64,000 nucleotides of DNA from Sphingomonas brevis. Lineage in GTDB: Bacteria > Pseudomonadota > Alphaproteobacteria > Sphingomonadales > Sphingomonadaceae. Each line of letters begins with the position of its first letter. The first letter of the stretch is position 1. Under the pieces are notes generated by a model. That model had not been told where the DNA came from. It was given only the letters and a program-made list of their open reading frames with translations, and searched no databases. Positions 45,914-55,104 of the stretch are shown one piece after another. A program made the position numbers and the translations under genes. The stretch lies in contig NZ_JAMGBB010000001.1 of assembly GCF_023516505.1 (NCBI RefSeq), positions 1,798,001-1,862,000 on the forward strand, given 5' to 3'.

Positions 45914-45915
45914 CC

Positions 45916-46317
45916 ATGCGACTCACCCATCTTGCCGATTATGCGGTCGTAATGATGACCGCCGCCGCGCGCCGCGAACCTTGCGCGCGCCTGTCGGCGA
46001 CCGAGCTTAGCGACGACACCGGTGTACCGCTTCCGACTGCTCAAAAGCTGATGCAGAAGCTGGCGGCGCATGGCCTGCTGGTCGGCCAGCGCGGAGCCGG
46101 CGGAGGCTATGCCCTGGCACGCCCGGTCGACCAGATCACCCTCGCCGACATTGTCGAGGCGGTCGAAGGGCCGATCGTGCTCACCATGTGCGCCGACGGC
46201 ATCAATCACGAATGCGCGCTCGACACGCACTGCCGCGTCAAACCGCATATGAGCATTGTCGGCGACGCTATACGGACCTCGCTAAATCGAGTGACGCTGA
46301 ATGAGCTTGCGCAATGA
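45916..46317 (+). CDS. Rrf2-family SUF system transcriptional regulator
   Basis: 133 residues from ATG 45916: [20 protein letters not shown], an Rrf2 winged helix with [29 protein letters not shown] and [24 protein letters not shown]. Three Cys ([19 protein letters not shown]) are spaced as in IscR-like proteins that bind a Fe-S cluster, so it can sense cluster supply. It heads the suf operon and its stop overlaps sufB (ATGA). It probably represses its own promoter; see the adjacent dyad. Confidence 0.92.
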   Translation: MRLTHLADYAVVMMTAAARREPCARLSATELSDDTGVPLPTAQKLMQKLAAHGLLVGQRGAGGGYALARPVDQITLADIVEAVEGPIVLTMCADGINHECALDTHCRVKPHMSIVGDAIRTSLNRVTLNELAQ

Positions 46318-47783
46318 ACGAGGCGGTCAAGAACCAGGAAATCCGCGAGAAGATCGCGCAGGATTATGAGTGGGGCTTCGTTTCCGACGTCGAGCAGGAA
46401 TTCGCGCCCAAGGGCCTCAATGAGGATACGGTCCGCTTCATCTCGGCCAAGAAGGGCGAGCCGGAGTGGATGCTCGATTGGCGGCTCAAGGCGTATCGCG
46501 CCTGGCTGGAGATGGAAGAGGTCGACTGGGCCAAGCTCACCATCCCCGCGATCGATTACCAGGACGCCTATTATTACGCTGCGCCGAAGGCCAAGCCCAA
46601 GCTTGCTTCGCTCGACGAGCTCGATCCGGAAATCCGCCGCACCTATGAAAAGCTTGGCATCCCGATCGAGGAGCAGAAGGTGCTCGCCGGAGTCGAAGGC
46701 GCGCGCAAGGTAGCGGTCGACGCGGTGTTCGACAGCGTGTCGGTTGCCACCACATTCCGCGAGGAGCTGAAGGCGGCCGGCGTCATCTTCCTGTCGATCA
46801 GCGAGGCGATCCGCGAATATCCTGAGCTGGTCCGCCAATATCTCGGCTCGGTCGTTCCGCAGCGCGACAATTATTTCGCCTGTTTGAACAGCGCGGTCTT
46901 TTCCGACGGCACCTTCGTCTATGTGCCAGAGGGCGTCCGCTGCCCGATGGAGCTCAGCACCTATTTCCGCATCAATGCCGAAAATACCGGTCAGTTCGAA
47001 CGCACCCTGATCGTCGCCGACAAGGGCAGCTACGTCAGCTACCTCGAAGGCTGCACGGCGCCGATGCGCGACGAAAACCAGCTGCACGCGGCGGTGGTCG
47101 AAATCTTCGCGCATGAGGATGCCGAGGTAAAATATTCGACCGTCCAAAACTGGTATCCGGGCGACGCCGAGGGCAAGGGCGGCATCTTCAACTTCGTCAC
47201 GAAGCGCGCCCTTTGCAGCGGCGCGCGATCGAAGGTCAGCTGGACCCAGGTCGAAACCGGCAGCGCAATCACCTGGAAATATCCAAGCTGCATCCTGAAA
47301 GGCGAGAATAGCGTCGGCGAATTTTATTCGGTCGCCCTGACCAACAATATGCAGCAGGCCGACACCGGCACCAAGATGGTCCACATCGGCGCGGGATCAC
47401 GCTCGACGATCGTGTCCAAGGGCATCAGCGCTGGAAGATCGAACAACACCTATCGCGGGCTGGTGCGCGTGCTTCCGGGCGCGGAAAATGTCCGCAATTT
47501 CACCCAGTGCGATTCACTACTGCTGGGCAGCGAATGTGGTGCCCACACCGTACCCTATATCGAGGTCAGGAACCCGACCGCGACCATCGAGCATGAAGCG
47601 ACTACGTCGAAGATCAGCGAGGACCAGCTGTTCTATGCCATGGCGCGTGGTCTCGATGCCGAAAGCGCAGTGGCGCTGATCGTCAACGGCTTCGCCCGCG
47701 AGGTGCTCAAACAGCTGCCGATGGAATTCGCGGTGGAGGCGCAGAAGCTGCTCGGCATCAGCCTTGAGGGGAGCGTCGGATGA
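46314..47783 (+). CDS. sufB: Fe-S cluster assembly scaffold protein SufB
   Basis: 489 residues. The N-terminal [41 protein letters not shown] and core [49 protein letters not shown] and [46 protein letters not shown] are typical SufB. The C-terminal [26 protein letters not shown] includes conserved His/Cys-region residues. With SufC and SufD it forms the SufBC2D scaffold. It overlaps its neighbours by ATGA at both ends. Confidence 0.97.
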   Translation: MNEAVKNQEIREKIAQDYEWGFVSDVEQEFAPKGLNEDTVRFISAKKGEPEWMLDWRLKAYRAWLEMEEVDWAKLTIPAIDYQDAYYYAAPKAKPKLASLDELDPEIRRTYEKLGIPIEEQKVLAGVEGARKVAVDAVFDSVSVATTFREELKAAGVIFLSISEAIREYPELVRQYLGSVVPQRDNYFACLNSAVFSDGTFVYVPEGVRCPMELSTYFRINAENTGQFERTLIVADKGSYVSYLEGCTAPMRDENQLHAAVVEIFAHEDAEVKYSTVQNWYPGDAEGKGGIFNFVTKRALCSGARSKVSWTQVETGSAITWKYPSCILKGENSVGEFYSVALTNNMQQADTGTKMVHIGAGSRSTIVSKGISAGRSNNTYRGLVRVLPGAENVRNFTQCDSLLLGSECGAHTVPYIEVRNPTATIEHEATTSKISEDQLFYAMARGLDAESAVALIVNGFAREVLKQLPMEFAVEAQKLLGISLEGSVG

Positions 47784-48076
47784 TGTCCCGGACTCTCGTC
47801 GTCGCCACGATCCGTTTCAAGGATAAAGACCGGTACGACCGCTATGCCGCGGCGTTCCCTGCCGTCTTCCACGGCAGCGGCGGCGCAGTGCTGGCGGCCG
47901 CCGAGGAACCCCTGCAAATGTCTGGCCCAAGTTCCGACGTCGAAAAGATCGTCGTGCTGAGGTTCGACAGCGAAGATGCTGCCCGCACATTTCTCAACTC
48001 GCCAGACTATCTGCGGATCGCGGAAGACCGGGATGCGGGCGCAGAAGTCACCTCGTGGATTGTGAAGGGCTTTTGA
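47780..48076 (+). CDS. DUF1330-type small protein embedded in the suf operon
   Basis: 98 residues, [47 protein letters not shown], then [36 protein letters not shown]. The alternating pattern fits the ferredoxin-like, dimeric alpha/beta-barrel fold of DUF1330. It overlaps sufB by ATGA and sufC by one base, so it is translationally coupled to the Suf scaffold genes. It is not a standard Suf component; a role in Suf function is inferred only from position. Confidence 0.72.
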   Translation: MMSRTLVVATIRFKDKDRYDRYAAAFPAVFHGSGGAVLAAAEEPLQMSGPSSDVEKIVVLRFDSEDAARTFLNSPDYLRIAEDRDAGAEVTSWIVKGF

Positions 48077-48819
48077 TGCTCAAGATTGAAAACCTCCACG
48101 CGACCGTCGCCGGCAAGCCGATATTGAACGGGCTGACGCTGACCGTTCCGGCCGGCGAGATTCATGCGATCATGGGCCCCAACGGCGCGGGCAAGTCGAC
48201 GCTCGCCTATGTGCTCGGCGGGCGGCCTGGCTATGAAGTGACCGAAGGATCGGCCACCTATGACGGGCAGGATTTGTTTGCACTGGAACCGCACGAGCGC
48301 GCCGCGGCGGGCATGTTCCTCGGCTTCCAATATCCGGTCGAAATCCCCGGCGTCTCATACCTCCAGTTCCTGCGCGAAAGCCTCAATTCTCAGCGTCGCG
48401 CGCGGGACGAAAAGGAATTGAGCGGCGCCGAATTCATCAAGCTGGCGAAGGCGCAGGCGGCGTTGCTCGGCATGGATGCCGAGATGCTCAAGCGCCCGGT
48501 CAATGTCGGCTTTTCCGGCGGCGAGAAAAAGCGCGCCGAAATGGTGCAGATGGGGATCATGGACCCCAGGCTCGCAATCCTCGACGAGACTGACAGCGGT
48601 CTCGACATCGACGCGCTGAAGGCGGTCGGTGCGGGCATCAATTCGATCATGCGCGGATCGGAAAAGTCGGTGCTGCTGATCACGCATTACCAGCGGCTGC
48701 TCGACTATGTAACGCCGGACAAGGTGCATGTGCTGTCGCGCGGAAAAATCGTGCGTTCGGGCGGTCCGGAACTGGCGCATGAACTGGAACGCGAAGGCTA
48801 TGCGGAGGCGGCTGCATGA
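48076..48819 (+). CDS. sufC: Fe-S cluster assembly ATPase SufC
   Basis: 247 residues. An ABC-type ATPase with Walker A GPNGAGKST near residue 36, signature NVGFSGGEKKRAEMVQ and Walker B LAILDETDSGLD, then the H-loop (ITHYQRLLDYV). SufC drives structural change in the SufBC2D complex. Start ATG 48076 overlaps the DUF1330 stop; sufD overlaps by ATGA. Confidence 0.97.
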   Translation: MLKIENLHATVAGKPILNGLTLTVPAGEIHAIMGPNGAGKSTLAYVLGGRPGYEVTEGSATYDGQDLFALEPHERAAAGMFLGFQYPVEIPGVSYLQFLRESLNSQRRARDEKELSGAEFIKLAKAQAALLGMDAEMLKRPVNVGFSGGEKKRAEMVQMGIMDPRLAILDETDSGLDIDALKAVGAGINSIMRGSEKSVLLITHYQRLLDYVTPDKVHVLSRGKIVRSGGPELAHELEREGYAEAAA

Positions 48820-49556
48820 CCGCGCTCCCGACCCGCAAACTGGAGGCCTATCGCTACGCCGATATCGACGCGCTGGCGTCGGTGTGGAGCGAGCTGTCCG
48901 CGCCGGAACGGGTCGAAATTGCTGCGCAGCAAAGACTGCAGCAAATCTGGCTGCCGAGCGGCGATGAAGTCGACGTTCGGCGCGTCGAGATGGTGCTGGA
49001 GCCCGGCGCGGCCGCGCGCATTTTCGTACTCAACAATGCGACGCGTTACGGCCGCGTCGAGCTGGACGTGACGTTGCATGAAGGAGCCGATTTCGCGCTC
49101 TATGGTGCCAACATCGGCGGCGGAAATTCGACGCTGGAGATCGTCACCACCGCTCGCCACATCGCGCCGGGTGCGACCTCGCACCAGACCATCCGCAGCG
49201 TGCTTGGCGACAAGGCCACCGGCAGCTTCCTCGGCAAGATCGAAGTGGCGCGCGAAGGCCAGCAGACCGACGCCGAGCAATCGGTCAAGGCAATGCTGCT
49301 CGATCGCGGTGCGACCGCCAATGCCAAGCCCGAGCTGGAGATTTTCGCGGACGATGTGAAATGCGCCCATGGCGCGACGGTCGGCGAGCTGGACAGGAAC
49401 CAGCTGTTCTACGCCGCCGCGCGCGGGCTCGATCCCGTGAGCGCACGAGCGTTGCTGCTCGAAGGCTTTATTGCCGGCCTGTGGGACGAGATTGACGGCG
49501 ACGACCAAGGCATTGCCGACATGGCTCGCAAGGCGCTGAAGCAGGTGGCCGCGTGA
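48816..49556 (+). CDS. sufD: Fe-S cluster assembly protein SufD
   Basis: 246 residues, shorter than the E. coli protein (about 420) but normal for alphaproteobacteria. It begins MTALPTRKLEAYRYADIDAL and keeps the SufD/SufB-like beta-helix end: ADDVKCAHGATVGELDRNQLFYAAARGLDPVSARALLLEGFIAGL. It partners SufB on the scaffold. Overlaps sufC and sufS. Confidence 0.94.
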   Translation: MTALPTRKLEAYRYADIDALASVWSELSAPERVEIAAQQRLQQIWLPSGDEVDVRRVEMVLEPGAAARIFVLNNATRYGRVELDVTLHEGADFALYGANIGGGNSTLEIVTTARHIAPGATSHQTIRSVLGDKATGSFLGKIEVAREGQQTDAEQSVKAMLLDRGATANAKPELEIFADDVKCAHGATVGELDRNQLFYAAARGLDPVSARALLLEGFIAGLWDEIDGDDQGIADMARKALKQVAA

Positions 49557-50746
49557 ACGTCCAAGCACCTTTGAATTCGGCACTCGCCGTGCGCGACCAA
49601 TTCCCCGCGATCCCGCCCGGCTGGCACTATCTCGACAGCGCCGCGACGGCCCAGAAGCCGCAGTCGGTGATCGACGCCATCACCCGCGCTTACGGCCATG
49701 ATTATGCGACGGTCCATCGCGGCGTCTACGAACGCTCGGCGGCGATGACCGCCAGCTTCGAGGCCGCCCGTGCCGCAACTGCTTCGCTGATCGGCGGGGA
49801 GGAGCATGAGGTCGTCTTCACGCGCGGCGCGACCGAGGCGATCAACCTGGTCGCGCAACGCTATCGCAATGGGGACCGCAAGCGGGTGCTGCTCAGTCAG
49901 CTGGAGCATCACAGCAATATCGTTCCGTGGCAGCTGGCGGGCTACGACATCGACGTCGTACCGCTGACCGAGGACGGTCGCATCGACCTCGATGCCGCCG
50001 AACGCATGGCGAGCGACGAGCATGCGATCGTCGCCTTCGCCCATGTGTCGAACGTGCTCGGTTCGATCCTCGACGCAAGGCGCGCCGCCGCCATCGCGCA
50101 CAAGGTCGGCGCCAGGCTGCTGCTCGACGGATGCCAGGCCGCGCCGCGATTGCCGGTCGACGTCGCCGCGATCGGCGCCGACTTCTACGCCTTCTCGGCG
50201 CACAAGATTTACGGGCCGACCGGGATCGGCGCGCTGTGGGCGCGCAAGGATCTGCTCGACGCGATGCCGCCATGGCAGGGCGGCGGCGCGATGATCGATC
50301 GCGTGACGTTCGAGAAGACCACTTACCTTCCTGCTCCGTCGCGGTTCGAGGCCGGAACGCCCCACATCGCAGGCGCGGTCGGTTTCCATGCGGCGATCGA
50401 CTGGACGCGCGACATCGGGCTCGACGCGCTTCACGCGCATGAAAGTGCGCTGGTGACCGAGGCCCGCGCCGCGCTGCGCACCGTTCCGGGCGTTACCCTG
50501 TTCGGCCCGGAAGACAGCGCTGGCATCGTCAGCTTCGCGCTGGACGGCGTGCATCCGCACGACATCGGCACTATTCTTGACGATCATGGCGTGGCGGTTC
50601 GCGCGGGCCACCATTGTGCCCAGCCGTTGATGGACTATCTCGGCGTGCCAGCGACAGCACGCGCCAGCTTCGCCGCCCATAGCGACGCAAGCGACATCGA
50701 GGCGCTGGTTAAGGGACTTCACGCTGTTAAACGAATTTTTGGGTGA
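49553..50746 (+). CDS. sufS: Cysteine desulfurase SufS
   Basis: 397 residues from GTG 49553 (overlap GTGA with sufD). Class V aminotransferase: the PLP Lys is in FYAFSAHKIYGPTGIGALW and the catalytic Cys in VAVRAGHHCAQPLMDYLG. The N-terminal YLDSAATAQKPQSVIDAI is typical of group II SufS. It supplies persulfide sulfur to the scaffold; no sufE or sufU gene lies in the operon. Confidence 0.96.
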   Translation: MNVQAPLNSALAVRDQFPAIPPGWHYLDSAATAQKPQSVIDAITRAYGHDYATVHRGVYERSAAMTASFEAARAATASLIGGEEHEVVFTRGATEAINLVAQRYRNGDRKRVLLSQLEHHSNIVPWQLAGYDIDVVPLTEDGRIDLDAAERMASDEHAIVAFAHVSNVLGSILDARRAAAIAHKVGARLLLDGCQAAPRLPVDVAAIGADFYAFSAHKIYGPTGIGALWARKDLLDAMPPWQGGGAMIDRVTFEKTTYLPAPSRFEAGTPHIAGAVGFHAAIDWTRDIGLDALHAHESALVTEARAALRTVPGVTLFGPEDSAGIVSFALDGVHPHDIGTILDDHGVAVRAGHHCAQPLMDYLGVPATARASFAAHSDASDIEALVKGLHAVKRIFG

Positions 50747-50759
50747 AACGGATTTTCGG

Positions 50760-51236
50760 ATGACGATGGGCGAAGAGAAAAAGATCGAGGTGGAAGAGGT
50801 CGACGGCGTCGGCTCCCCGCCGCGCGCTCGCGTAACTCCCGAGACGCCTGCCGAGACATTTGGGCGCAAGCGCGACTATCTCGCCGGCTTCCTTGCCGAG
50901 AAGAAACCGGCACCCGATGAGGGTGGCCCCGGCGGCCGGTTGCAGGAAGCCGTGATCGAGGCGCTGAAGTCGATCTACGATCCCGAAATCCCGGTTGATA
51001 TCTACGAGCTGGGCCTGATTTACGACGTGGCGATCAGTGATGATGGCGATGCCATAGTCACCATGACCCTGACGACGCCCAATTGTCCCGTCGCGGAATC
51101 GATGCCGGGCGAGGTGGAGCTGTGCGTCCTGTCGGTGCCCGGCATCCGCGACGCCGAGGTCAAGCTGGTGTGGGATCCGCCCTGGGATCCTTCGAAAATG
51201 AGCGACGAAGCGCGCCTCGAGTTAGGAATGTTATGA
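50760..51236 (+). CDS. sufT: MIP18/DUF59-family SUF assembly protein (SufT-like)
   Basis: 158 residues if ATG 50760 is used (ATG 50766 or TTG 50739 are possible). A variable N-terminus (IEVEEVDGVGSPPRARV) precedes the DUF59 domain: AVIEALKSIYDPEIPVDIYELGLIYDV, IVTMTLTTPNCPVAESMPGEV with the conserved Cys, ending VWDPPWDPSKMSDEARLELGML. SufT-type proteins aid Fe-S maturation and delivery. It overlaps the A-type carrier gene by ATGA. Confidence 0.92.
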   Translation: MTMGEEKKIEVEEVDGVGSPPRARVTPETPAETFGRKRDYLAGFLAEKKPAPDEGGPGGRLQEAVIEALKSIYDPEIPVDIYELGLIYDVAISDDGDAIVTMTLTTPNCPVAESMPGEVELCVLSVPGIRDAEVKLVWDPPWDPSKMSDEARLELGML

Positions 51237-51595
51237 ACCAGGAACGTAAAGTCCGGGCGGCGCGTCCGGCCGCGATCACTCTGACGCCGGCCGCGGAAGC
51301 GCGCGTCGCCGAGCTGATGGCCAAGGCGCCCGAGGGCGCGATCGGCGTCAAGCTGTCGACCCCAAGGCGTGGCTGTTCCGGGCTGGCATATTCGGTCGAC
51401 TATGTGACCGCAGAAGACAAGTTCGACGAGAAGATCGAAACGCCCGGCGGCATCTTCTACGTCGACGGCGCGTCGATCCTCTATCTGATCGGGAGCAGGA
51501 TGGATTGGCGAGAGGATGATTTCGCCGCCGGCTTCGTGTTTGAAAACCCCAACGCCAAGGGCGCCTGCGGCTGCGGCGAAAGCTTCACGGTCTAA
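51233..51595 (+). CDS. sufA: A-type Fe-S cluster carrier (HesB/IscA/SufA family)
   Basis: 120 residues. The three conserved Cys are present: STPRRGCSGLAYSVDY and ACGCGESF at the end. ILYLIGSRMDWREDDFAAGFVFENPNAKG is typical. The basic N-terminus MNQERKVRAARPAAITLTPAAEARV fits the alphaproteobacterial SufA. It carries clusters from the scaffold to target proteins and closes the suf operon. Confidence 0.93.
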   Translation: MNQERKVRAARPAAITLTPAAEARVAELMAKAPEGAIGVKLSTPRRGCSGLAYSVDYVTAEDKFDEKIETPGGIFYVDGASILYLIGSRMDWREDDFAAGFVFENPNAKGACGCGESFTV

Positions 51596-51633
51596 GCGAA
51601 AATCTGTTAAGCGATACGGGAAGGGAGAATGAC

Positions 51634-51897
51634 ATGCGCATCCTCTTTCCAATAGCGATGATCGTCGCGGCATCCAGCGCGACCCTTCCCGCCAAATCCG
51701 CGCCGCTGCAAAAGCCGACGGCCGATTGTCCGAAGGCGACCAGCCATTTCACGCGCAACGGAAGCGTCTGGACCGCCGATCCGGCGAAACCCAGGAAACT
51801 GGCCGAGTTGCCGCCGGCTGAAACTTATGCGGCCGTCTACCGGCTCGACGGGAATGGCTGCATGGTGCCAGTCAAGTTCCGCGAAGTGCGCCCCTAA
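51634..51897 (+). CDS. Small secreted hypothetical protein
   Basis: 87 residues; not recognised. Signal peptide MRILFPIAMIVAASSATLPAKSA, then a short mature part with two Cys (ADCPKATSHF and GNGCMVPVKF) that may pair. A GGGAGAATGAC precedes the start. It is 38 bp past the suf operon and could be its last gene or independent. Confidence 0.6.
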   Translation: MRILFPIAMIVAASSATLPAKSAPLQKPTADCPKATSHFTRNGSVWTADPAKPRKLAELPPAETYAAVYRLDGNGCMVPVKFREVRP

Positions 51898-51970
51898 CCA
51901 AGGCTAATCGTCACAGGCCAAAATTGGTGTTATCGCGCAACCATCACGAATTGCAGCAAGGGGGCTTGCC

Positions 51971-52717
51971 ATGCGTGCGCTATTTCTCACCTTCTCAGCC
52001 ATCGCCTATGCGATTTTCTTCGCCACATTTCTCTATCTGATCGGATTCGTCGGCAATCTCGCCGGCCTGCCGCTGACCGTCGACAAGGGACCGGTCGGTT
52101 CGGTCGGAATGGCGGTAATAACCGACGTCGCCCTCATTGCGCTGTTCGGCGTCCAGCATAGCGTGATGGCGCGCCAGGGGTTCAAGAAGGCCTGGACCCG
52201 GACGGTGCCGAAGCCGATCGAACGCAGCGTCTATGTGCTGATGGCAAGTGCCGCGCTGATTATCCTGTTCAGCTTCTGGCGGCCGATCGACGGAGTGGTG
52301 TGGGACGTCGCCAACCCGCTCGGCCAGACGATTATCTGGGCCCTGTTCCTGGCGGGATGGGGGATCGTGCTTCTTTCCACCTTCCTCATCAATCATTTTG
52401 AGCTGTTCGGATTGCAGCAGGCATGGCTTCACCTGACCGGCCGCGAAGCAGCGGCGCCGGTGTTCCGCCAGCCCTTGCTTTACAAATGGGTCCGTCACCC
52501 GCTCTACTTGGGCTTCTTCCTCGCCTTCTGGGCTACGCCGCACATGAGCTACGGCCATCTGCTGCTGAGCATCGGCATGTCGATCTATATGCTGATCGCC
52601 ATCAGCTATGAGGAGAAAGACCTCATCAGCTATTTCGGCCGCGAATATGAGGAGTATCGCAGCCGGGTCGGCATGCTGCTCCCGGGGATTGGGCGGCGGG
52701 CACCGCCATCATCCTGA
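51971..52717 (+). CDS. mddA: Methanethiol S-methyltransferase (MddA-like, NnrU/ICMT superfamily)
   Basis: 248 residues with about five membrane helices. It begins MRALFLTFSAIAYAIFFATFLYLIGFVGNL; conserved blocks are FGVQHSVMARQGFKKAWTR, the SAM-binding segment LYKWVRHPLYLGFFLAFWATPHMSYGHLLL and ISYEEKDLISYFGREYEEYRSRVGMLLP. This matches MddA, which methylates methanethiol to dimethyl sulfide; NnrU-like relatives look similar, so activity needs testing. Monocistronic. Confidence 0.82.
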   Translation: MRALFLTFSAIAYAIFFATFLYLIGFVGNLAGLPLTVDKGPVGSVGMAVITDVALIALFGVQHSVMARQGFKKAWTRTVPKPIERSVYVLMASAALIILFSFWRPIDGVVWDVANPLGQTIIWALFLAGWGIVLLSTFLINHFELFGLQQAWLHLTGREAAAPVFRQPLLYKWVRHPLYLGFFLAFWATPHMSYGHLLLSIGMSIYMLIAISYEEKDLISYFGREYEEYRSRVGMLLPGIGRRAPPSS

Positions 52718-52721
52718 GCGG

Positions 52722-54992
52722 TCAGAAGCCGAGGCTGTATCGGATCGCGGCGCCGACGTCGGGGTCGGCCGACGCGACGTGACCCGGCTGCCGCCGGACG
52801 AACAAATTGCTTCCCAGCCAGCCGCCGCCGAGCGATGTCGAATAGCTGAGCTCGGCATCGATTTCGCGGCCGGAAGGCGTGAAGCTCAGGCGGGACATGC
52901 AGTTGGTCTCGCTCTCGGTCGCATAGTCGTAGGCCGTTGGCAGCATCATCGCGATCCCGCCTCGCTCCACACGCAGTGGCTGGGCGACGCGCAATCCCAG
53001 CCGATCGGAATCGCCGAGCAGCCCGAACTTGGCGAGATCCAGCGAATAGGCGCCGGTGCGGAAACTGCCTCCGGCAAAATCGGTCCAGCCGCGCCGGCCC
53101 ATAAGGCTCAACGACCAGCCTGACCCCAGATTGCGACGTGCTTCCAAGTCGACGAACAGGCTCGACGATCCGCCACCCCCGAACAACTGTCCAAGCCTGC
53201 CGCCCAACAAGGTTTCCCGTTCTTCCAGCCGGCTGACCCCGAGCGAAGCCCACGTCTGGTCGCCGAAACGCCGATCGAGTGTCATGCCGGCCAGGCGATA
53301 GGGTGATTCGTCGAGATCGGTTCGGAAGCTCCGCCAAACATGGCCCTGTTCGGCCGTCACCGTAAGTCCGGCGAAGCCAAGGTTACGCCGCAGCGCCATG
53401 CTTGCCCCCCGACGGGCCTCAAAGCCCGGATCGGCACTGACATCGCGGGCGACCAGGAAAGCACCCGCCTCAGCGTCTGTCAGCTGCCGCTCAATCGCCT
53501 TGGCGCCCTGGGAGAATCCGAACGCCAGCTTGCTCCTGGAATCGAGCCTGGCGATCGCCGACCCGGCAACCAGCCGCGACTTCCGAGCATCGTCGGGGCC
53601 GATCCCCATCTGGTTGAGATCGACAATGCCGAGCGAGTTGGGGCGCTCTGCAACGCTCATCGCGATCGATAGCGGCCCGGCCGTCGCGGCCGACGACCGG
53701 ACGTGGCCCGACAGTGCCTGCGCAAGTGGCTTGCGGCCTTCGGCTTTGTGCAGGCCCTTGGCGAGGTCCATTGCGAATGCGCGGCTGTAGCCGTCGAGAA
53801 TGATCACGCCGAGGCCGGTCTGGGCGCCGTCGCCGGCTACCTCCGGCAGGTCGCTCGCCGTGGTTTCGTCGGTAACCAACTGCTCGGTGCCGGCCAGGCT
53901 GGTGGCGCCTACGGGTTGGAATGCGCGAGTGATGTTCAAGCGCCCCTGTCCATATGTCGCGTCATCTCCGGCAATGCCCAGATCGTCGGCGGTATCGAAC
54001 AGAATCTGGACGATTTCCTGCCCGCTGAGATTTGGGAATGCCTGCGCCATCAGGGCCACGGCGCCGGTAATGATCGGCGCGGAAAAGCTCGTCCCCGACG
54101 CGGTGATGCCGGCGCCGGTCTCGTTGATCGTCCGGACACTGGTGCCGAGCGCCGCCAGATACCATTGCTGGCCCGCACCTGCCCGGTTCGAAAAGCTGGC
54201 CAGCACGTCGGTGTTGCTACTGAGCCCACCAGCGATAATCACCCGTCCTGGGAAAAATTGCGCCGGCACCAGGGCGAACGGATCGGCATTGGCGGCCTTG
54301 GTCGGGTCCAGGCCATCGTTGCCAGCGGAGATCACCAGTACGATCCCGGCATTTACCGCGCGTTGCATTGCCGAGAGCAGTGCGCTTCCTGGTGGGTCGC
54401 CGCCGAGCGACAGATTGATCACCTTGGCGCCGGCGTCCGTTGCGGCATTGATGCCGTTAGCGATCGCGCTGTCGAAGAATTCGCACGCGGTTGTGCAGCT
54501 GCCCGGAGCGTCGGCGCGAAACGACAGGATGGTGGCGTCAAACGCTACTCCGACATTTTGCGCATCGTTGCGCGCAGCCGCTGCGGTTGCGGTTACCGCG
54601 GTGCCGTGCCCGGCCTGGTCGCTAAGCGGCCGGTTGCTGGCAACATCGCGGCTCGCAGGGTCGATGCGGCCGGCAAACTCATTGAGGTTTGGGTTGATGC
54701 CGCTGTCGACGATGGCGATCTTGACGCCCTGGCCTGTCGCGCCCTGCTGCCACGCGACGATCGCGCCCGAGGTCACCGCGCCGTTGGATCGCTGATACTC
54801 GGCCGTGTCGAAGTTGGTCCCGGGAGTTGGCGTCGGAGTCGGAGTCGGTGTGGGAGTAGGAGTCGGCGTGGGAGTTGGGGTCGGCGTTGGCGTTGGAGTC
54901 GATCCGATTCCGCCGCCGCCACCGCCGCCGCCACATGCCGAAAGGGCCAGCATTAGCGCGCACGCCGTCGACCCCAACAACCGGTTACTCAT
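52722..54992 (-). CDS. Lipidated S8 subtilisin-like autotransporter
   Basis: 756 residues from ATG 54992. Signal peptide MSNRLLGSTACALMLALSAC has a lipobox; eight Gly and about 14 Thr-Pro pairs follow. The S8 protease has catalytic Asp96 (IAIVDSGIN), His129 (GHGTAV) and Ser302 (SGTSFSAP). The C-terminal part is a beta-barrel autotransporter domain ending in Phe (AIRYSLGF). The domain order matches NalP-like autotransporter proteases, including lipidation. Likely surface-exposed; substrate unknown. Convergent with mddA. Confidence 0.88.
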   Translation of the reverse strand: MSNRLLGSTACALMLALSACGGGGGGGGIGSTPTPTPTPTPTPTPTPTPTPTPTPTPGTNFDTAEYQRSNGAVTSGAIVAWQQGATGQGVKIAIVDSGINPNLNEFAGRIDPASRDVASNRPLSDQAGHGTAVTATAAAARNDAQNVGVAFDATILSFRADAPGSCTTACEFFDSAIANGINAATDAGAKVINLSLGGDPPGSALLSAMQRAVNAGIVLVISAGNDGLDPTKAANADPFALVPAQFFPGRVIIAGGLSSNTDVLASFSNRAGAGQQWYLAALGTSVRTINETGAGITASGTSFSAPIITGAVALMAQAFPNLSGQEIVQILFDTADDLGIAGDDATYGQGRLNITRAFQPVGATSLAGTEQLVTDETTASDLPEVAGDGAQTGLGVIILDGYSRAFAMDLAKGLHKAEGRKPLAQALSGHVRSSAATAGPLSIAMSVAERPNSLGIVDLNQMGIGPDDARKSRLVAGSAIARLDSRSKLAFGFSQGAKAIERQLTDAEAGAFLVARDVSADPGFEARRGASMALRRNLGFAGLTVTAEQGHVWRSFRTDLDESPYRLAGMTLDRRFGDQTWASLGVSRLEERETLLGGRLGQLFGGGGSSSLFVDLEARRNLGSGWSLSLMGRRGWTDFAGGSFRTGAYSLDLAKFGLLGDSDRLGLRVAQPLRVERGGIAMMLPTAYDYATESETNCMSRLSFTPSGREIDAELSYSTSLGGGWLGSNLFVRRQPGHVASADPDVGAAIRYSLGF
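54820..54900. repeat. Thr-Pro-coding hexanucleotide-like repeat
   Basis: A run of GTnGGn units encodes the (TP)n linker of the autotransporter. Its length is a multiple of six, so slippage would lengthen or shorten the linker without a frameshift. An adjacent glycine tract follows the lipobox. Confidence 0.85.
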
Positions 54993-55104
54993 CGCAAACT
55001 CCCCGACAAGCCGTTGGAACTTAACAGCTTTCCCACAAGTGCTTATGGCCAACAATAGCTTTCATTTTGCTGAAACGGTCAAGGTGGGTAGAGGCAATAT
55101 CTCG

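Noticed and set aside
45783-45926. N-terminal extension of PyrD
   Set aside because: The extra residues come from a dispersed repeat, and class 2 PyrD begins at MALYKLIRPL.
53703-54956. A 417-residue plus-strand frame, rich in Arg and Gly
   Set aside because: Antisense to the S8 autotransporter with no signal, domain or ribosome site.
54805-55104. N-terminal extension of the HAD phosphatase through VGVGVGV repeats
   Set aside because: It is the reverse complement of the Thr-Pro linker DNA; the family start is ATG 55105.
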